A DNA stretch of 64,000 nt from an uncultured Lachnospiraceae bacterium (GCA_900315495.1 OMZJ01000046.1:1-64000); one strand, 5' to 3'. Shown: positions 33,011-41,968, numbered from the stretch's first letter. Program-made: numbers and translations. The notes: generated by a model not told the origin, from the sequence alone.

Positions 33011-33058
33011 TCTTTTCGTGCGAACCAAGTATAGCATGCCGGGAATGTTACGAAAAGA
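33011..33058 (-). promoter_or_regulatory. Candidate promoter and operator of the GNAT gene
   Basis: On the minus strand TATACT (33033-33028) is a good -10, but the -35 is weak. It is flanked by a 9-bp inverted repeat, TCTTTTCGT (33011-33019) and ACGAAAAGA (33050-33058), which spans the -35 and the start-site region, as expected for a repressor pair. The rest of the 32866-33130 gap shows nothing recognisable. Confidence 0.4.
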
Positions 33059-33130
33059 AAACATACAGGATATTCCGGACGAGAATCCCATGACGAATTT
33101 AACCCAAATGAACATATTAAGTAATGCTTC

Positions 33131-33159
33131 TTGACAAAAAGTATATCCGTCACTAAGAT
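33131..33159 (+). promoter_or_regulatory. Promoter of ilvN-ilvC
   Basis: TTGACA (33131-33136), a 17-nt spacer and TAAGAT (33154-33159). The same pair of hexamers precedes serC and dapA. The ~105-nt leader is too short for a T-box and shows only small GC-rich hairpins. Confidence 0.75.
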
Positions 33160-33269
33160 TTGTTTTAGCTTTTTCGGAGCGCTCCCGCCGGTGAGCGGCG
33201 GAAAGTACCTGGAAAAGCCTGCGATAACCCGTGCGGCGTGCCGCACCAGACCAGTGACTCGGAGACGGA

Positions 33270-33764
33270 ATGGATAATAAGATTGTAATTTCCCTGATGG
33301 TGGAGAATGAATCGGGTGTTTTAAGCCGTATCGCCGGCCTCTTCAGCCGCCGCGGCTTCAACATCGAGAGCATCACGGCCGGCAAGACGACCGATCCGCG
33401 CATGACCAGAATCACGGTTGTGGCGCTCGGGGATGAGGACGCGCTGAACCAGATCTGCAGCCAGCTGCGGAAGCTGATCGATGTCAAGACCATCGAGGTG
33501 CTGGATCGTGATCCTGTCTGCCGGGAGCTGATCCTGATCAAGATCGCCGCCGGCTCGAAGGACCGCCAGCAGGTGATGTCCATCGCCGACATTTTCCGGG
33601 CCAAGATCGTGGATGTCGCCACCGATTCCATGATTCTGGAGATGACGGGAACCGAGAGCAAGATCGATGCGATCACGCGCCTTCTGGAGGAGTTCGGCAT
33701 CCTGGAGATTGCGCGCACGGGCATTGTCGGAATGTCCCGCGGCACCCACGACGACGCACAGTAA
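33270..33764 (+). CDS. ilvN: Acetolactate synthase small (regulatory) subunit
   Basis: Regulatory subunit for valine feedback on acetohydroxyacid synthase, first step of branched-chain amino acid synthesis. 164 residues: an N-terminal ACT domain ([29 protein letters not shown]) and the typical C-terminal domain ending in [22 protein letters not shown]. The catalytic subunit gene ilvB is not in the window; it must lie elsewhere, because here ilvN is the first gene after the promoter. ilvC follows 109 nt later with a structured gap (ATCTCCG / CGGAGAT inverted repeat) and no separate strong promoter. Confidence 0.94.
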   Translation: MDNKIVISLMVENESGVLSRIAGLFSRRGFNIESITAGKTTDPRMTRITVVALGDEDALNQICSQLRKLIDVKTIEVLDRDPVCRELILIKIAAGSKDRQQVMSIADIFRAKIVDVATDSMILEMTGTESKIDAITRLLEEFGILEIARTGIVGMSRGTHDDAQ

Positions 33765-33873
33765 CAAATTCGGTTACAGAGCAGCCCTTCGGAGCGGCTT
33801 TGCAGCATCTCCGTATGTTCCGCGGAGATCTGGGCCTTTTTCAGCCCAATATCATTTTTGGAGGTATTTACAA

Positions 33874-34899
33874 ATGGCAGAAGCAAGAATTTTCTATGAG
33901 CAGGACTGCGATCTTTCCTATATCCAGGGCAAGAAGATTGCTGTGATCGGTTACGGCAGCCAGGGTCACGCACATGCGCTGAACCTTCACGATTCCGGCA
34001 TGGATGTCGTTGTCGGTCTTTACGAGGGATCCAAGTCCAAGGCGAAGGCAGAGGCACAGGGGCTTACCGTATATCCGGTTGCGGAAGCGGTCAAGATGTC
34101 TGATATCATCATGGTTCTGATCCCGGATGAGAAGCAGGCAGCTGTCTATCAGAAGGACATCGCTCCGTACCTGAAGGCCGGCGATATGCTGATGTTCGCT
34201 CATGGATTCAATGTACATTTCGGCCTGATCAAGGCACCGGCAGATGTCGATGTCACCATGATCGCGCCGAAGGCTCCGGGCCATACCGTCCGCTCCGAGT
34301 ATGAAGCTGGAAAGGGTACCCCGATGCTGGTTGCCGTACAGCAGGATGCGACCGGCCAGGCACTGGAGAGGGCAAAGGCTTACGGCGCTGCGCTTGGCGG
34401 TGCAAGAGCAGGACTTCTGGAGACGACCTTCAAGACCGAGACCGAGACCGACCTGTTCGGTGAGCAGGCAGTTCTCTGCGGCGGTGTCTGCGCTCTGATG
34501 CAGGCTGGATTCGATACACTGGTGGAAGCCGGCTACGATCCGCGCAATGCTTATTTCGAGTGCATCCACGAGATGAAGCTGATCGTCGACCTGATCTATC
34601 AGTCCGGATTCGCAGGGATGAGATATTCCATCTCCAACACTGCTGAGTACGGCGATTACATCACCGGCCCGAAGATTGTCACCGACGAGACCAGAAAGGC
34701 CATGAAGAAGATCCTTTCCGATATCCAGGACGGCACCTTCGCAAAGGACTTCCTGCTCGAGATGAGCGATGCAGGCGGCCAGGTTCACTTCCGTGCGCTT
34801 CGTGAGAAGGCGGCAAATCATCCGTCCGAGAAGGTCGGCGCTGAGATCCGCAAGCTGTACAGCTGGAACAAGGAAGAGGACAAGCTGATCAACAACTGA
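33874..34899 (+). CDS. ilvC: Ketol-acid reductoisomerase
   Basis: Converts acetolactate to dihydroxyisovalerate with NADPH. 341 residues from ATG 33874 (TTGGAGGTATTTACAA upstream), a class I enzyme. The dinucleotide motif [14 protein letters not shown] lies near residue 24. Metal and substrate residues are in the knotted C-terminal domain ([29 protein letters not shown]). Codon choice is strongly biased toward a small set, as expected for a highly expressed gene. A strong intrinsic terminator follows. Confidence 0.97.
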   Translation: MAEARIFYEQDCDLSYIQGKKIAVIGYGSQGHAHALNLHDSGMDVVVGLYEGSKSKAKAEAQGLTVYPVAEAVKMSDIIMVLIPDEKQAAVYQKDIAPYLKAGDMLMFAHGFNVHFGLIKAPADVDVTMIAPKAPGHTVRSEYEAGKGTPMLVAVQQDATGQALERAKAYGAALGGARAGLLETTFKTETETDLFGEQAVLCGGVCALMQAGFDTLVEAGYDPRNAYFECIHEMKLIVDLIYQSGFAGMRYSISNTAEYGDYITGPKIVTDETRKAMKKILSDIQDGTFAKDFLLEMSDAGGQVHFRALREKAANHPSEKVGAEIRKLYSWNKEEDKLINN

Positions 34900-34950
34900 T
34901 CGGCGGCCTGATTCATCAGACGGCTCCAATACCGTATGAAAGCTGGAAAA

Positions 34951-34979
34951 AACCCCCGGGCGAGAGCCCGGGGGTTTTT
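34951..34979 (+). terminator. Terminator of ilvN-ilvC
   Basis: AACCCCCGGGC and GCCCGGGGGTT form an 11-bp stem with a GAGA loop, followed by a T-run. Upstream A-richness gives the stem extra A-T pairs. Confidence 0.93.
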
Positions 34980-34982
34980 GCG

Positions 34983-35012
34983 TTGCGGGAGTTCTTCCCT
35001 TTGTGGTATCAT
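34983..35012 (+). promoter_or_regulatory. Candidate promoter of the clpX-like gene
   Basis: TTGCGG (34983-34988), an 18-nt spacer and TATCAT (35007-35012), just after the ilvC terminator and about 100 nt before the start. The -10 is good and the -35 moderate. Confidence 0.5.
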
Positions 35013-35110
35013 AGAAAAACAGAATGGTGCGGAATTCCTGTTCCGGGCCGCGGCGCGGTCCGGAACAGGAAGGGAAAATCAGCCGTACAGGCTTTCAGGA
35101 GAATATGTAT

Positions 35111-36586
35111 ATGATGAATGACACGGACGATACCAATCAGAACGGCACAGGAGAGACAGATACCGCGAGCATGACAGAAAACGGTGGGATGGACGGAAAC
35201 GGCAATGGCAATGAAAACGGCGGCGGGAACGGCACACAGCACTTCTGCTATGTCTGCCGCAGGCCGGAGAGCGTCACAGGCCCCCTGATCGGCATCCCGG
35301 GAGGGATTTACATCTGCCACGACTGCCTGCAGAATGCCTTCAACATGGCTTCTTCCGGGCAGTTCCCGAAGATGAATTTTCCGGGTGGGCAGATTGCAAT
35401 CACCACACCCGAGGATCTGGAGAAAATGGGATTCCAGCTGCCGCAGCAGCAGACGGTGACCCGTCGGAAGGAAGAGGACAAAAAGAAGGATCCGGGGATT
35501 GACCTGAAGCATATCCCGGCGCCGCACCAGATTCATGCGCTTCTGGATGAGTATGTGGTGGGGCAGGACTACGCCAAGAAGGTGATGTCCGTCGCCGTGT
35601 ACAATCATTACAAGCGGCTGGCCAACAAGGACCAGGATGTGGAGATCGAAAAATCCAACATGCTGATGATCGGCCCCACCGGAAGCGGCAAAACCTATCT
35701 CGTGAAGACCCTGGCCAGAATCCTGGACGTTCCGCTGGCGATCGCGGACGCGACCTCCCTCACGGAGGCCGGCTATATCGGTGACGACATTGAGAGCGTG
35801 GTGAGCAAGCTCCTGGCCGCGGCCGGAAACGACATCGACAAGGCGGAAACCGGCATCATCTTCATCGATGAGATTGACAAGCTTGCGCGGAAGAAGGATA
35901 CCAGCCAGCGGGATGTGAACGGAGAGAGCGTGCAGCAGGGACTCCTGAAGCTCCTGGAAGGATCGGAGGTCGAGGTTCCGGTCGGCGCGAGCAGCAAGAA
36001 TGCCATGGTGCCGATGGCCAATGTCAACACGAAGAACATCCTCTTCATCTGCGGCGGCGCGTTCCCTGACCTGGAAGTGATCATCCGGGAACGGCTGGCA
36101 AAGAAGGCCGGCATCGGCTTCAACGCGGAACTGCGGGATCAGTATGCGCAGGACCCGGATATCCTGAGCAAGGTGGAGATTGAGGACCTGCGGCATTTCG
36201 GCATGATTCCGGAATTTCTCGGAAGGCTTCCGGTGGTCTTCACCTTAAGCGGCATGGATGAGGATATGCTGGTGCGCATCCTGAAGGAGCCGAAGAACGC
36301 CATCTTAAAGCAGTATAAAAAGCTTCTGGCGATGGACCAGGTCGATCTGGAATTCACGGACGGCGCGCTGCACGCCATCGCAAAGAAGGCACTGAAGAAG
36401 AATACGGGAGCCCGCGCGCTGCGCGCGGTCATTGAGAAGTACATGCTGGATATCATGTATGAGATTCCCAAGGACCGCAATATCGGGCGGGTGACCATTA
36501 CGGAGGAGTACATTGCGGGCACAGGCGGCCCGGTGATTGAGCCGCGCGGCGCCTATACACCGATGCTGGAGGGCAGTACCAACTGA
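35111..36586 (+). CDS. clpX: ClpX-type AAA+ unfoldase with altered pore loop
   Basis: 491 residues. ATG 35111 is 9 nt after AGGAG; ATG 35105 is too close. The first ~40 residues are an Asp/Asn/Gly/Thr-rich extension. The four-Cys zinc domain follows (CYVC ... CHDC), then the AAA+ domain: Walker A GPTGSGKT near residue 193, pore-1 loop AGYIGDD (GYVG in most ClpX), and Walker B IIFIDEIDK. GIGFNAE supplies the IGF loop that docks ClpP. The segment that in typical ClpX reads PPQGGRKHP is here PVGASSKNAMVP, so the RKH substrate-recognition loop is missing. No clpP or tig is adjacent. It may be a second, specialised ClpX. Confidence 0.85.
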   Translation: MMNDTDDTNQNGTGETDTASMTENGGMDGNGNGNENGGGNGTQHFCYVCRRPESVTGPLIGIPGGIYICHDCLQNAFNMASSGQFPKMNFPGGQIAITTPEDLEKMGFQLPQQQTVTRRKEEDKKKDPGIDLKHIPAPHQIHALLDEYVVGQDYAKKVMSVAVYNHYKRLANKDQDVEIEKSNMLMIGPTGSGKTYLVKTLARILDVPLAIADATSLTEAGYIGDDIESVVSKLLAAAGNDIDKAETGIIFIDEIDKLARKKDTSQRDVNGESVQQGLLKLLEGSEVEVPVGASSKNAMVPMANVNTKNILFICGGAFPDLEVIIRERLAKKAGIGFNAELRDQYAQDPDILSKVEIEDLRHFGMIPEFLGRLPVVFTLSGMDEDMLVRILKEPKNAILKQYKKLLAMDQVDLEFTDGALHAIAKKALKKNTGARALRAVIEKYMLDIMYEIPKDRNIGRVTITEEYIAGTGGPVIEPRGAYTPMLEGSTN

Positions 36587-36667
36587 CAAAGGCGAGTCCG
36601 GCGGCCGCAAGGACAGACGGATGCGGATCCGTCCGACCGCCCGGCAGAGGCATCAGAAAGGAAAGTC

Positions 36668-38473
36668 ATGGAATCCAAAGAGCAGAATCCGGCTGTCCTG
36701 ACGCAGCTGGAACAGTATCTGGAGCAGGAGAAGGAGGATCTCCGGGCGCTGACCGAAGAACTCCGGAACCAGGACATGCCTCCCCTCACGGAGGAGTTGT
36801 TTGCGCTGTACGAGAAAAACGGCAACCGTCTGGAATATGAGCGGTTCTACTTCCGCCGGCGGGAGTTTCTGGCTGTCTTCGGCATCGCCGCCATCCTCTG
36901 GCGCAGAAAGGAAGACATCCGCAAGCTGGAGGAAGTCGTCCTCTCGGTGTGCCGGGAGACGTGCTGGGCGCTTCCCGCTCATGTGAACCGGGCGGAGAAT
37001 CCCGACTGGGCGGTGACGGTCGACCTGTTTGCCTCCGAGACGGCCGAGGCATTTGCCGAGATCTGTCACGGGCTCCGCACCTACCTGGATCTCTCCCTGC
37101 TGGCGCGGATGAAAGAGGAAGTCTGCCGACGGGTCCTCTTCCCGGTGATGGCGAAGGAACCCTATGCCTGGTGGGAAACCTGCACCATCAACTGGAACGC
37201 CGTCTGCTGCGGCTCGGTCGGAATCGCCGCCCTGGTTCTGATGGGGGACGATCCGAAGGGGAAGGCGCTTGCCCTGCGGATGGCAAAGGCCCAGAAATCC
37301 GGGTACCTCGCCGGTTTCGGCGCGGACGGTGCCTGCACCGAGGGCCTTGGGTACTGGAATTACGGCTTCAGCTATTTTGCGGCGTTTGCGGATGTGTGTG
37401 AGCAGGAGGGACTTCCCTGCGATCTGTTTGACGGCGAAAAGCCCGAAAAGATCGCGCAGTTTCAGCAGGCCTGCTTCTTTGCCGGCGGACGCACGGTCAG
37501 TTTCTCGGACGGCGACCGCCGCGGCCGCTGGAGAGCGGGACTGACCTCCTGGCTGGCAGACCGGTATAACCGGGGCGGGAAGACAGAGATTCTGTTCCCG
37601 GATTTTTCCTACTGCCTGCGGCCCGGGGAGGATGAATGCTGGCGTTTCTCCCAGATGTACCGGGATATTGTGTGGACAGAGCGCCTGTGCAGCGATCTGA
37701 GGAAGGGAATCTGTTCCGCTGGCCTCCTGACCGATGCGGATCAGGTCACGATTCTCCCGGAGGCACAGTGGGTGATCTGCCGCCGGTCGCAGGGATTCTC
37801 CTGGGCAGCAAAGGGCGGAAACAACGATGAGCCGCACAATCACAACGACGTCGGCAGCTTTTTCCTGCTGTACGGGGACACGGAGGTGCTCTGCGACCTG
37901 GGCTCCGGCGAGTACACCAAGGCCTATTTCTCCGACGGGCGCTATGACATCTTCTGCAATAACTCAGAGAGCCACAACGTGCCGCTGGTCCGCGGGGCGC
38001 TGCAGAAAGAGGGGTCCGCGCACCGCTGCACAGAATTTGCACCGGAGGCGGCGGGGACCGTGCGGATGCGCTTTGACCGCGCCTACGAAACATTGCCGAC
38101 GAATGTCCTTGTCCGGAGAATCGATGGATCCCTGCCCGAATCCTTTGCGGTGGAGGACAGCCTGCAGACGGCGGATGCCACGGCAGGAAATCCGTGTGCG
38201 GGCTCCGGCACGCAGAGCGGGGAACCGGCGCTCCTGACCGAGAACTTTGTCACACAGCTTTCCGCAGAAATCCGGGAGGGCGCGGTGGTCCTCACCGCAG
38301 CAGACGGGCAGGCCTTTCGGATGACGCTTCCGGCGGGGTGCGGTCCTGTGGAACTTCTGCACCGGGCCCACAGCAATCACGCGGGAGAGATGGAGGACGT
38401 GACGCTGATCCGCTTTGCTGCACCTGCGGCCGGGTCTGCCGCTTCCTGCAGGGTGACCATCTGCCCGGTTTGA
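36668..38473 (+). CDS. Heparinase II/III-like polysaccharide lyase, cytoplasmic
   Basis: 601 residues: an alpha-barrel N-terminal half (WWETCTINWNAVCCGSVGIAAL, TEGLGYWNYGFSYF, about 155-245) and a beta-sheet C-terminal half opening with NDEPHNHNDVGSFFLLYGD near residue 388, which holds the conserved His and metal/active-site residues of the heparinase II/III fold. Members eliminate uronic acid-containing glycosides to give unsaturated products. There is no signal peptide (MESKEQNPAVLTQ), so it would act on imported oligosaccharides. GAAAGGAAAGTC precedes the ATG, and it lies 81 nt after clpX. Exact substrate (alginate-, heparin- or other uronate-like) is unknown. Confidence 0.82.
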   Translation: MESKEQNPAVLTQLEQYLEQEKEDLRALTEELRNQDMPPLTEELFALYEKNGNRLEYERFYFRRREFLAVFGIAAILWRRKEDIRKLEEVVLSVCRETCWALPAHVNRAENPDWAVTVDLFASETAEAFAEICHGLRTYLDLSLLARMKEEVCRRVLFPVMAKEPYAWWETCTINWNAVCCGSVGIAALVLMGDDPKGKALALRMAKAQKSGYLAGFGADGACTEGLGYWNYGFSYFAAFADVCEQEGLPCDLFDGEKPEKIAQFQQACFFAGGRTVSFSDGDRRGRWRAGLTSWLADRYNRGGKTEILFPDFSYCLRPGEDECWRFSQMYRDIVWTERLCSDLRKGICSAGLLTDADQVTILPEAQWVICRRSQGFSWAAKGGNNDEPHNHNDVGSFFLLYGDTEVLCDLGSGEYTKAYFSDGRYDIFCNNSESHNVPLVRGALQKEGSAHRCTEFAPEAAGTVRMRFDRAYETLPTNVLVRRIDGSLPESFAVEDSLQTADATAGNPCAGSGTQSGEPALLTENFVTQLSAEIREGAVVLTAADGQAFRMTLPAGCGPVELLHRAHSNHAGEMEDVTLIRFAAPAAGSAASCRVTICPV

Positions 38474-38512
38474 ACGAACCAGCGGCAGAAAGCGGTACCT
38501 CTTTTTTGTCTG

Positions 38513-39760
38513 TCAGGACTGGCTGGCGCTGCGCTTCATCTCTTCCAGATCTGCCCGGGTGCAGGGCTGGCCGGAATAGCGCGCCTTCTCGTACAGCCGG
38601 TGCAGCGCGTCCCGGCGGTCCCCCGCCGGGATCTCCGCCAGGTCTTCCAGCCGTTTTGGCGTGGCGCATTTCGGGATTTCCTCCTTGGGCCGGTGCTTTT
38701 TCCGGCCTTTTTCAATGGCCGCGGTGTAGATCCGGCGGATGGAAGCCTCCGGGGAAAAGCGGGACAGAAAGCTGCGGCGGCCGGTCTGTCCCGCTTTTGT
38801 GATTGGATCTGCCTGCTGCATCCCGATGAATTCCCGCTCGTCATCGTTTTCGCGGATCGGGCGGTAAAAACGTCGGAACAGAGCGATCACGGCGGCCGCG
38901 GCTGCGATGAGAAGACCGGCGATCACCAGGATTGTGACGATGACCGACAGCACATTCAAAAGCGCCTCCAGCCAGGCGGGCGTCACCGCGGGTTCGCCGA
39001 AGCCGGGGTTCTGCATAGCTTCCTCGGCGGGAGCGGTCTCAACAGGCAGAACCTCTTTCTCTCCGCGGTGCGACAGCAGGACACGCAGAAGCCGGGACAG
39101 GAGACGTCCGGCCTCGAGGATCAGGCGGTCCAGACCGACCCGCGGAAGGATCAGCATCGCCGCGGCTGCAATTCCCAGCAGAACGCCCATGAGGATCCGG
39201 TTGGTCGAGCGGATCTGTCCGCCCGGAAGATTGGCGGTTTCCAGGTTCTGGATCAGAAAGGCGTTCAGCTCAGTGAGGTTGGTGTAGAGATAGAGATTGA
39301 TCAGATACGCGAAGATCATTCCGTTCAGCGCGCGGCACAGGGGAGGAATCCCGATCGACAGTCCCGCGATATAGAGGATTGCAAACGGAATGACGCAGAA
39401 GGGTGTGGGCTGCGAGAAGAATCCCTTTTCCCCAGCCAGGCGTCCGGGAATTCTTCCCAGAAACAGAATTGCCGAGCCGACGGCCAGGCAGATCCGGACG
39501 ATCAGGCCGAAGGGAAGAAGCCAGAGCGCCGCGGTGACGGCTGTGCCGGTGAGAAGGTAGGATGCAAGGTGCGCCTGTCCCGCGATGGCTGCGGCGGAGA
39601 TGACCGCCGCGGCATACAGCGGGGCCGCGTGCAGGAACACGGCGGGCATGGAATCGCCGGCAGCCGCGGTGAAGGGCAGAGCAGCCACAGCGGATACCAG
39701 AAGCCAGGCGTGCAGGGATTCCAGAAGAAGCATCCGGATGCGCATTTTTCGATCAGGCAA
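38513..39760 (-). CDS. Polytopic membrane protein with DUF4129-like C-terminus
   Basis: 415 residues if read from TTG 39760, which has GGGAGGTGG about 7 nt upstream on the minus strand; the first ATG (MRIRM, five codons later) lacks one. Seven or more helices fill residues ~10-225. An extracytoplasmic stretch of about 70 residues and one further helix (about 285-310) follow. The cytoplasmic tail ends with ALHRLYEKARYSGQPCTRADLEEMKR, resembling DUF4129. With the MoxR ATPase and DUF58 genes upstream it forms a recognised operon type, but the usual transglutaminase-domain protein is absent here. It overlaps the DUF58 stop by 8 nt. Confidence 0.72.
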   Translation of the reverse strand: MPDRKMRIRMLLLESLHAWLLVSAVAALPFTAAAGDSMPAVFLHAAPLYAAAVISAAAIAGQAHLASYLLTGTAVTAALWLLPFGLIVRICLAVGSAILFLGRIPGRLAGEKGFFSQPTPFCVIPFAILYIAGLSIGIPPLCRALNGMIFAYLINLYLYTNLTELNAFLIQNLETANLPGGQIRSTNRILMGVLLGIAAAAMLILPRVGLDRLILEAGRLLSRLLRVLLSHRGEKEVLPVETAPAEEAMQNPGFGEPAVTPAWLEALLNVLSVIVTILVIAGLLIAAAAAVIALFRRFYRPIRENDDEREFIGMQQADPITKAGQTGRRSFLSRFSPEASIRRIYTAAIEKGRKKHRPKEEIPKCATPKRLEDLAEIPAGDRRDALHRLYEKARYSGQPCTRADLEEMKRSASQS

Positions 39761-40883
39761 TTCGTTCCACCTCCCATCGGACCACGTCCATTTCCGCGGA
39801 TGCGGCAACGCGCAGATCCATGTCCGGATGCAGCGGCGCAATCCAGAGCCCGGCGCTTCCCTTCGCGGAGAGCGCGCGGAACGCGCCCGCAAGATCCTTT
39901 TTCTGACAGCTGGAGATCATCACAAAGAGCGGCAGATCCGGGAGCGCGGAGGATGCGGCCTCCTCTACCTGGCGGATACAGGGCACGCAGGGTTTCGTCA
40001 GGTCAATGCGGGCCAAAAGCTCATTGACGGTGTCCATCTGCCGGCCTCCGCTGCCGGCCGGAAGAAGGGATGCCGACCCGGTCAGCACATCAATCCCGTT
40101 GCAGTACAGGCGGACCGGGACGGATTCCGCCAGAAGCCGCTGACACAGGGCGGACGCGACGCGGATGGCCTCCTCATGCAGCTGCTCGAATTTCCAGATC
40201 GTCTCGTCCTCCACGTTCAGAAAAATCACCGCTTCCCGCGATGCGGTGGAATCGTGCAGGTTGACCAGCATCTGTCCGGTGCGCGCCGTCGCCTTCCAGT
40301 TGATCCGGCTCATCGGGTCCGTTGGTGCATAGCCGCGCAGACCGCGGAACTCAAACGGATCCTCGTACAGCATCTTCTGTGCCGTCACGGCGCCGATCAT
40401 CCGGCGGAAGGGGAGATCGACCGGGGAAAGGTCCACGGTTTTCGGATAGACATAGAAGAAGGTATTCTGCGGAAAGGTATCCACCAGGCGCCCGGTCATC
40501 AGAAGGTCGGCGGAGATGCAGTCTGCCTGCGTGATGGTATAAAAGCCCCTCTTGCCGCACACAAAGGAGAGACGCCTGGTGATCCTCTGGTTCGACAGAA
40601 TCGAAAAGACGTCGCTCTTGTAGTTCCAGTCCGAGGTGGAGGTGTTCTCCATCGAGGCGAAGCGAAGATTGCGGCTGATCCGGAATTTGACGTTCAGCCA
40701 GGAAAGGGGCAGAATCTTCCGGTTTTCAATGACCTCGGTCAGGACGGCCTCCTCCCCCTCCATGGCCGGTTTGTCGGGAAAGCGGACCGAGACCGACAGG
40801 CCTTTGTCCCAGAAATGATTGCTGATGGCGCGCTCTGCCAGAAAAATCAGGCCGGCTCCGGCCAGAATCAGAAAGAAAGTCAT
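39753..40883 (-). CDS. DUF58 domain protein, membrane-anchored
   Basis: 376 residues: one N-terminal helix (FFLILAGAGLIFLAERAI), a beta-rich segment, and the DUF58 signature DPMSRINWKATARTGQMLV near residue 195. A vWA-like part follows (EAVIFLNVEDE, LPLFVMISSC). DUF58 proteins act with MoxR AAA+ ATPases, probably in assembly or maturation of envelope complexes; the molecular role is not established. GGAGGGATTCCT precedes the ATG on the minus strand. It starts 21 nt after the MoxR stop and overlaps the next gene. Confidence 0.9.
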   Translation of the reverse strand: MTFFLILAGAGLIFLAERAISNHFWDKGLSVSVRFPDKPAMEGEEAVLTEVIENRKILPLSWLNVKFRISRNLRFASMENTSTSDWNYKSDVFSILSNQRITRRLSFVCGKRGFYTITQADCISADLLMTGRLVDTFPQNTFFYVYPKTVDLSPVDLPFRRMIGAVTAQKMLYEDPFEFRGLRGYAPTDPMSRINWKATARTGQMLVNLHDSTASREAVIFLNVEDETIWKFEQLHEEAIRVASALCQRLLAESVPVRLYCNGIDVLTGSASLLPAGSGGRQMDTVNELLARIDLTKPCVPCIRQVEEAASSALPDLPLFVMISSCQKKDLAGAFRALSAKGSAGLWIAPLHPDMDLRVAASAEMDVVRWEVERIA

Positions 40884-40904
40884 AGGAATCCCTCCGAAGG
40901 CTGC

Positions 40905-41852
40905 TTACCGGGCCGTCTTCCAGTCTTCGGTCGGCATGGGAGTCTTCTCCAGGATGTCTCTGATGACAGCGCTTCCGTCGGAGAGGCTTCCCATCCCGCG
41001 GTTGACGATCAGCCGGTGCGCGAGAACCGGAACCGCCACGGCGGTAATGTCCTCCGGGACGGCGTAGGCGCGCCCGTGCAGCCAGGCATAGGCCTGCACC
41101 GCATGCAGCAGTGCGAGGCTTCCCCGCGGACTGACGCCGGAGGCGGCATACGGGTGATTCCTCGTGGCCTGCACCAGATCCACCATCGTCCCCTTCAGCG
41201 CGGGGTGGACAAAGACCGAGGGATAGGCGCGGTGCGCCTCCCGGATCTCTTCGGCGCCGCAGACCGGCTGCAGTGCATTCTGGGGCTGTGACCGCTCAAA
41301 CCGGTCCAGGATGGCAAGCTCCTCGTCCCGGTCGGGAAGCCCCATCGACAGCTTCATGAAGAAGCGGTCCAGCTGTGCCTCCGGCAGCGGGAACGTGCCG
41401 GTGGTTTCCACCGGATTTTCCGTCGCGATGACCAGAAACGGATCCGGAAGCTTCCGGGTCTCGCCGTCGATCGTCACCTGCCGCTCCTCCATGCACTCCA
41501 GAAGAGCCGACTGGGTTCGCGGCGTCGCCCGGTTGATCTCATCCGCCAGGAGGATGCTGCAAAAGACGGGGCCCGGGCGGAAGGTGAATTCGCCGGTTTT
41601 CTGGTTGTAAAAATTCAGTCCTGTAATGTCCGAGGGAAGGAGATCCGGCGTGAACTGCACGCGGGAGAACTCCGCGCGGATGGAAGCGGCCAGCGCCTTG
41701 GCCAGCATGGTTTTTCCGGTGCCGGGCACGTCCTCCAGAAGCACATGCCCGCCGGCGATCAGTGAAGTCAGTACCAGATCCGTTACCTGTGATTTGCCGA
41801 TGATCACGGTGGCAATATTGTCCCGGATCCGGCGGAAAATTTCGTTGTCCAT
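40905..41852 (-). CDS. MoxR family AAA+ ATPase
   Basis: 315 residues: Walker A DVPGTGKTMLAK near residue 43, the family motif FTPDLLPSDITG, GPVFCSILLADEINRA (Walker B near 104), sensor-1 ATENPVE, and a C-terminal lid domain. MoxR proteins are chaperone-like ATPases that partner with vWA/DUF58 proteins. First gene of the leftward operon; AGGAGAAG precedes its ATG. Its upstream region, shared with the divergent LCP gene, contains a 19-bp palindrome and repeated GATTCCTG elements that could regulate it. Confidence 0.94.
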   Translation of the reverse strand: MDNEIFRRIRDNIATVIIGKSQVTDLVLTSLIAGGHVLLEDVPGTGKTMLAKALAASIRAEFSRVQFTPDLLPSDITGLNFYNQKTGEFTFRPGPVFCSILLADEINRATPRTQSALLECMEERQVTIDGETRKLPDPFLVIATENPVETTGTFPLPEAQLDRFFMKLSMGLPDRDEELAILDRFERSQPQNALQPVCGAEEIREAHRAYPSVFVHPALKGTMVDLVQATRNHPYAASGVSPRGSLALLHAVQAYAWLHGRAYAVPEDITAVAVPVLAHRLIVNRGMGSLSDGSAVIRDILEKTPMPTEDWKTAR

Positions 41853-41879
41853 CGATTCTTCTCCTGCCTTTTCCTGTAT

Positions 41880-41968
41880 GATTCCTGGTTCGTATTTGCA
41901 TGCGTGATTTGCGTCCGTGGATTCCTGATCCGTGTACCCTGATCAGCGGATTCGATTCCTGATCGAAT
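41880..41968. promoter_or_regulatory. Palindrome and GATTCCTG repeats in the moxR/LCP intergenic region
   Basis: ATTCGAT-N5-ATCGAAT (41950-41968) is a perfect 7-bp inverted repeat. GATTCCTG occurs at 41880, 41920 and 41954; the last two copies extend to GATTCCTGATC. This clustering upstream of a regulatory-type operon suggests a transcription-factor site, but no known consensus is recognised. Confidence 0.5.

Noticed and set aside
32866-33246. Longer N-terminus of the GNAT protein
   Set aside because: The upstream in-frame extension is Arg/Pro/Cys-rich, crosses the candidate promoter and lacks a ribosome site; the TTG with a strong site fits the family length.
33160-33269. T-box or branched-chain amino acid riboswitch before ilvN
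   Set aside because: The leader is only ~105 nt, with no T-box sequence, specifier loop or terminator/antiterminator pair.
36668-36720. Secretion signal on the heparinase-like protein
   Set aside because: The N-terminus is hydrophilic and acidic, with no helix or cleavage site.
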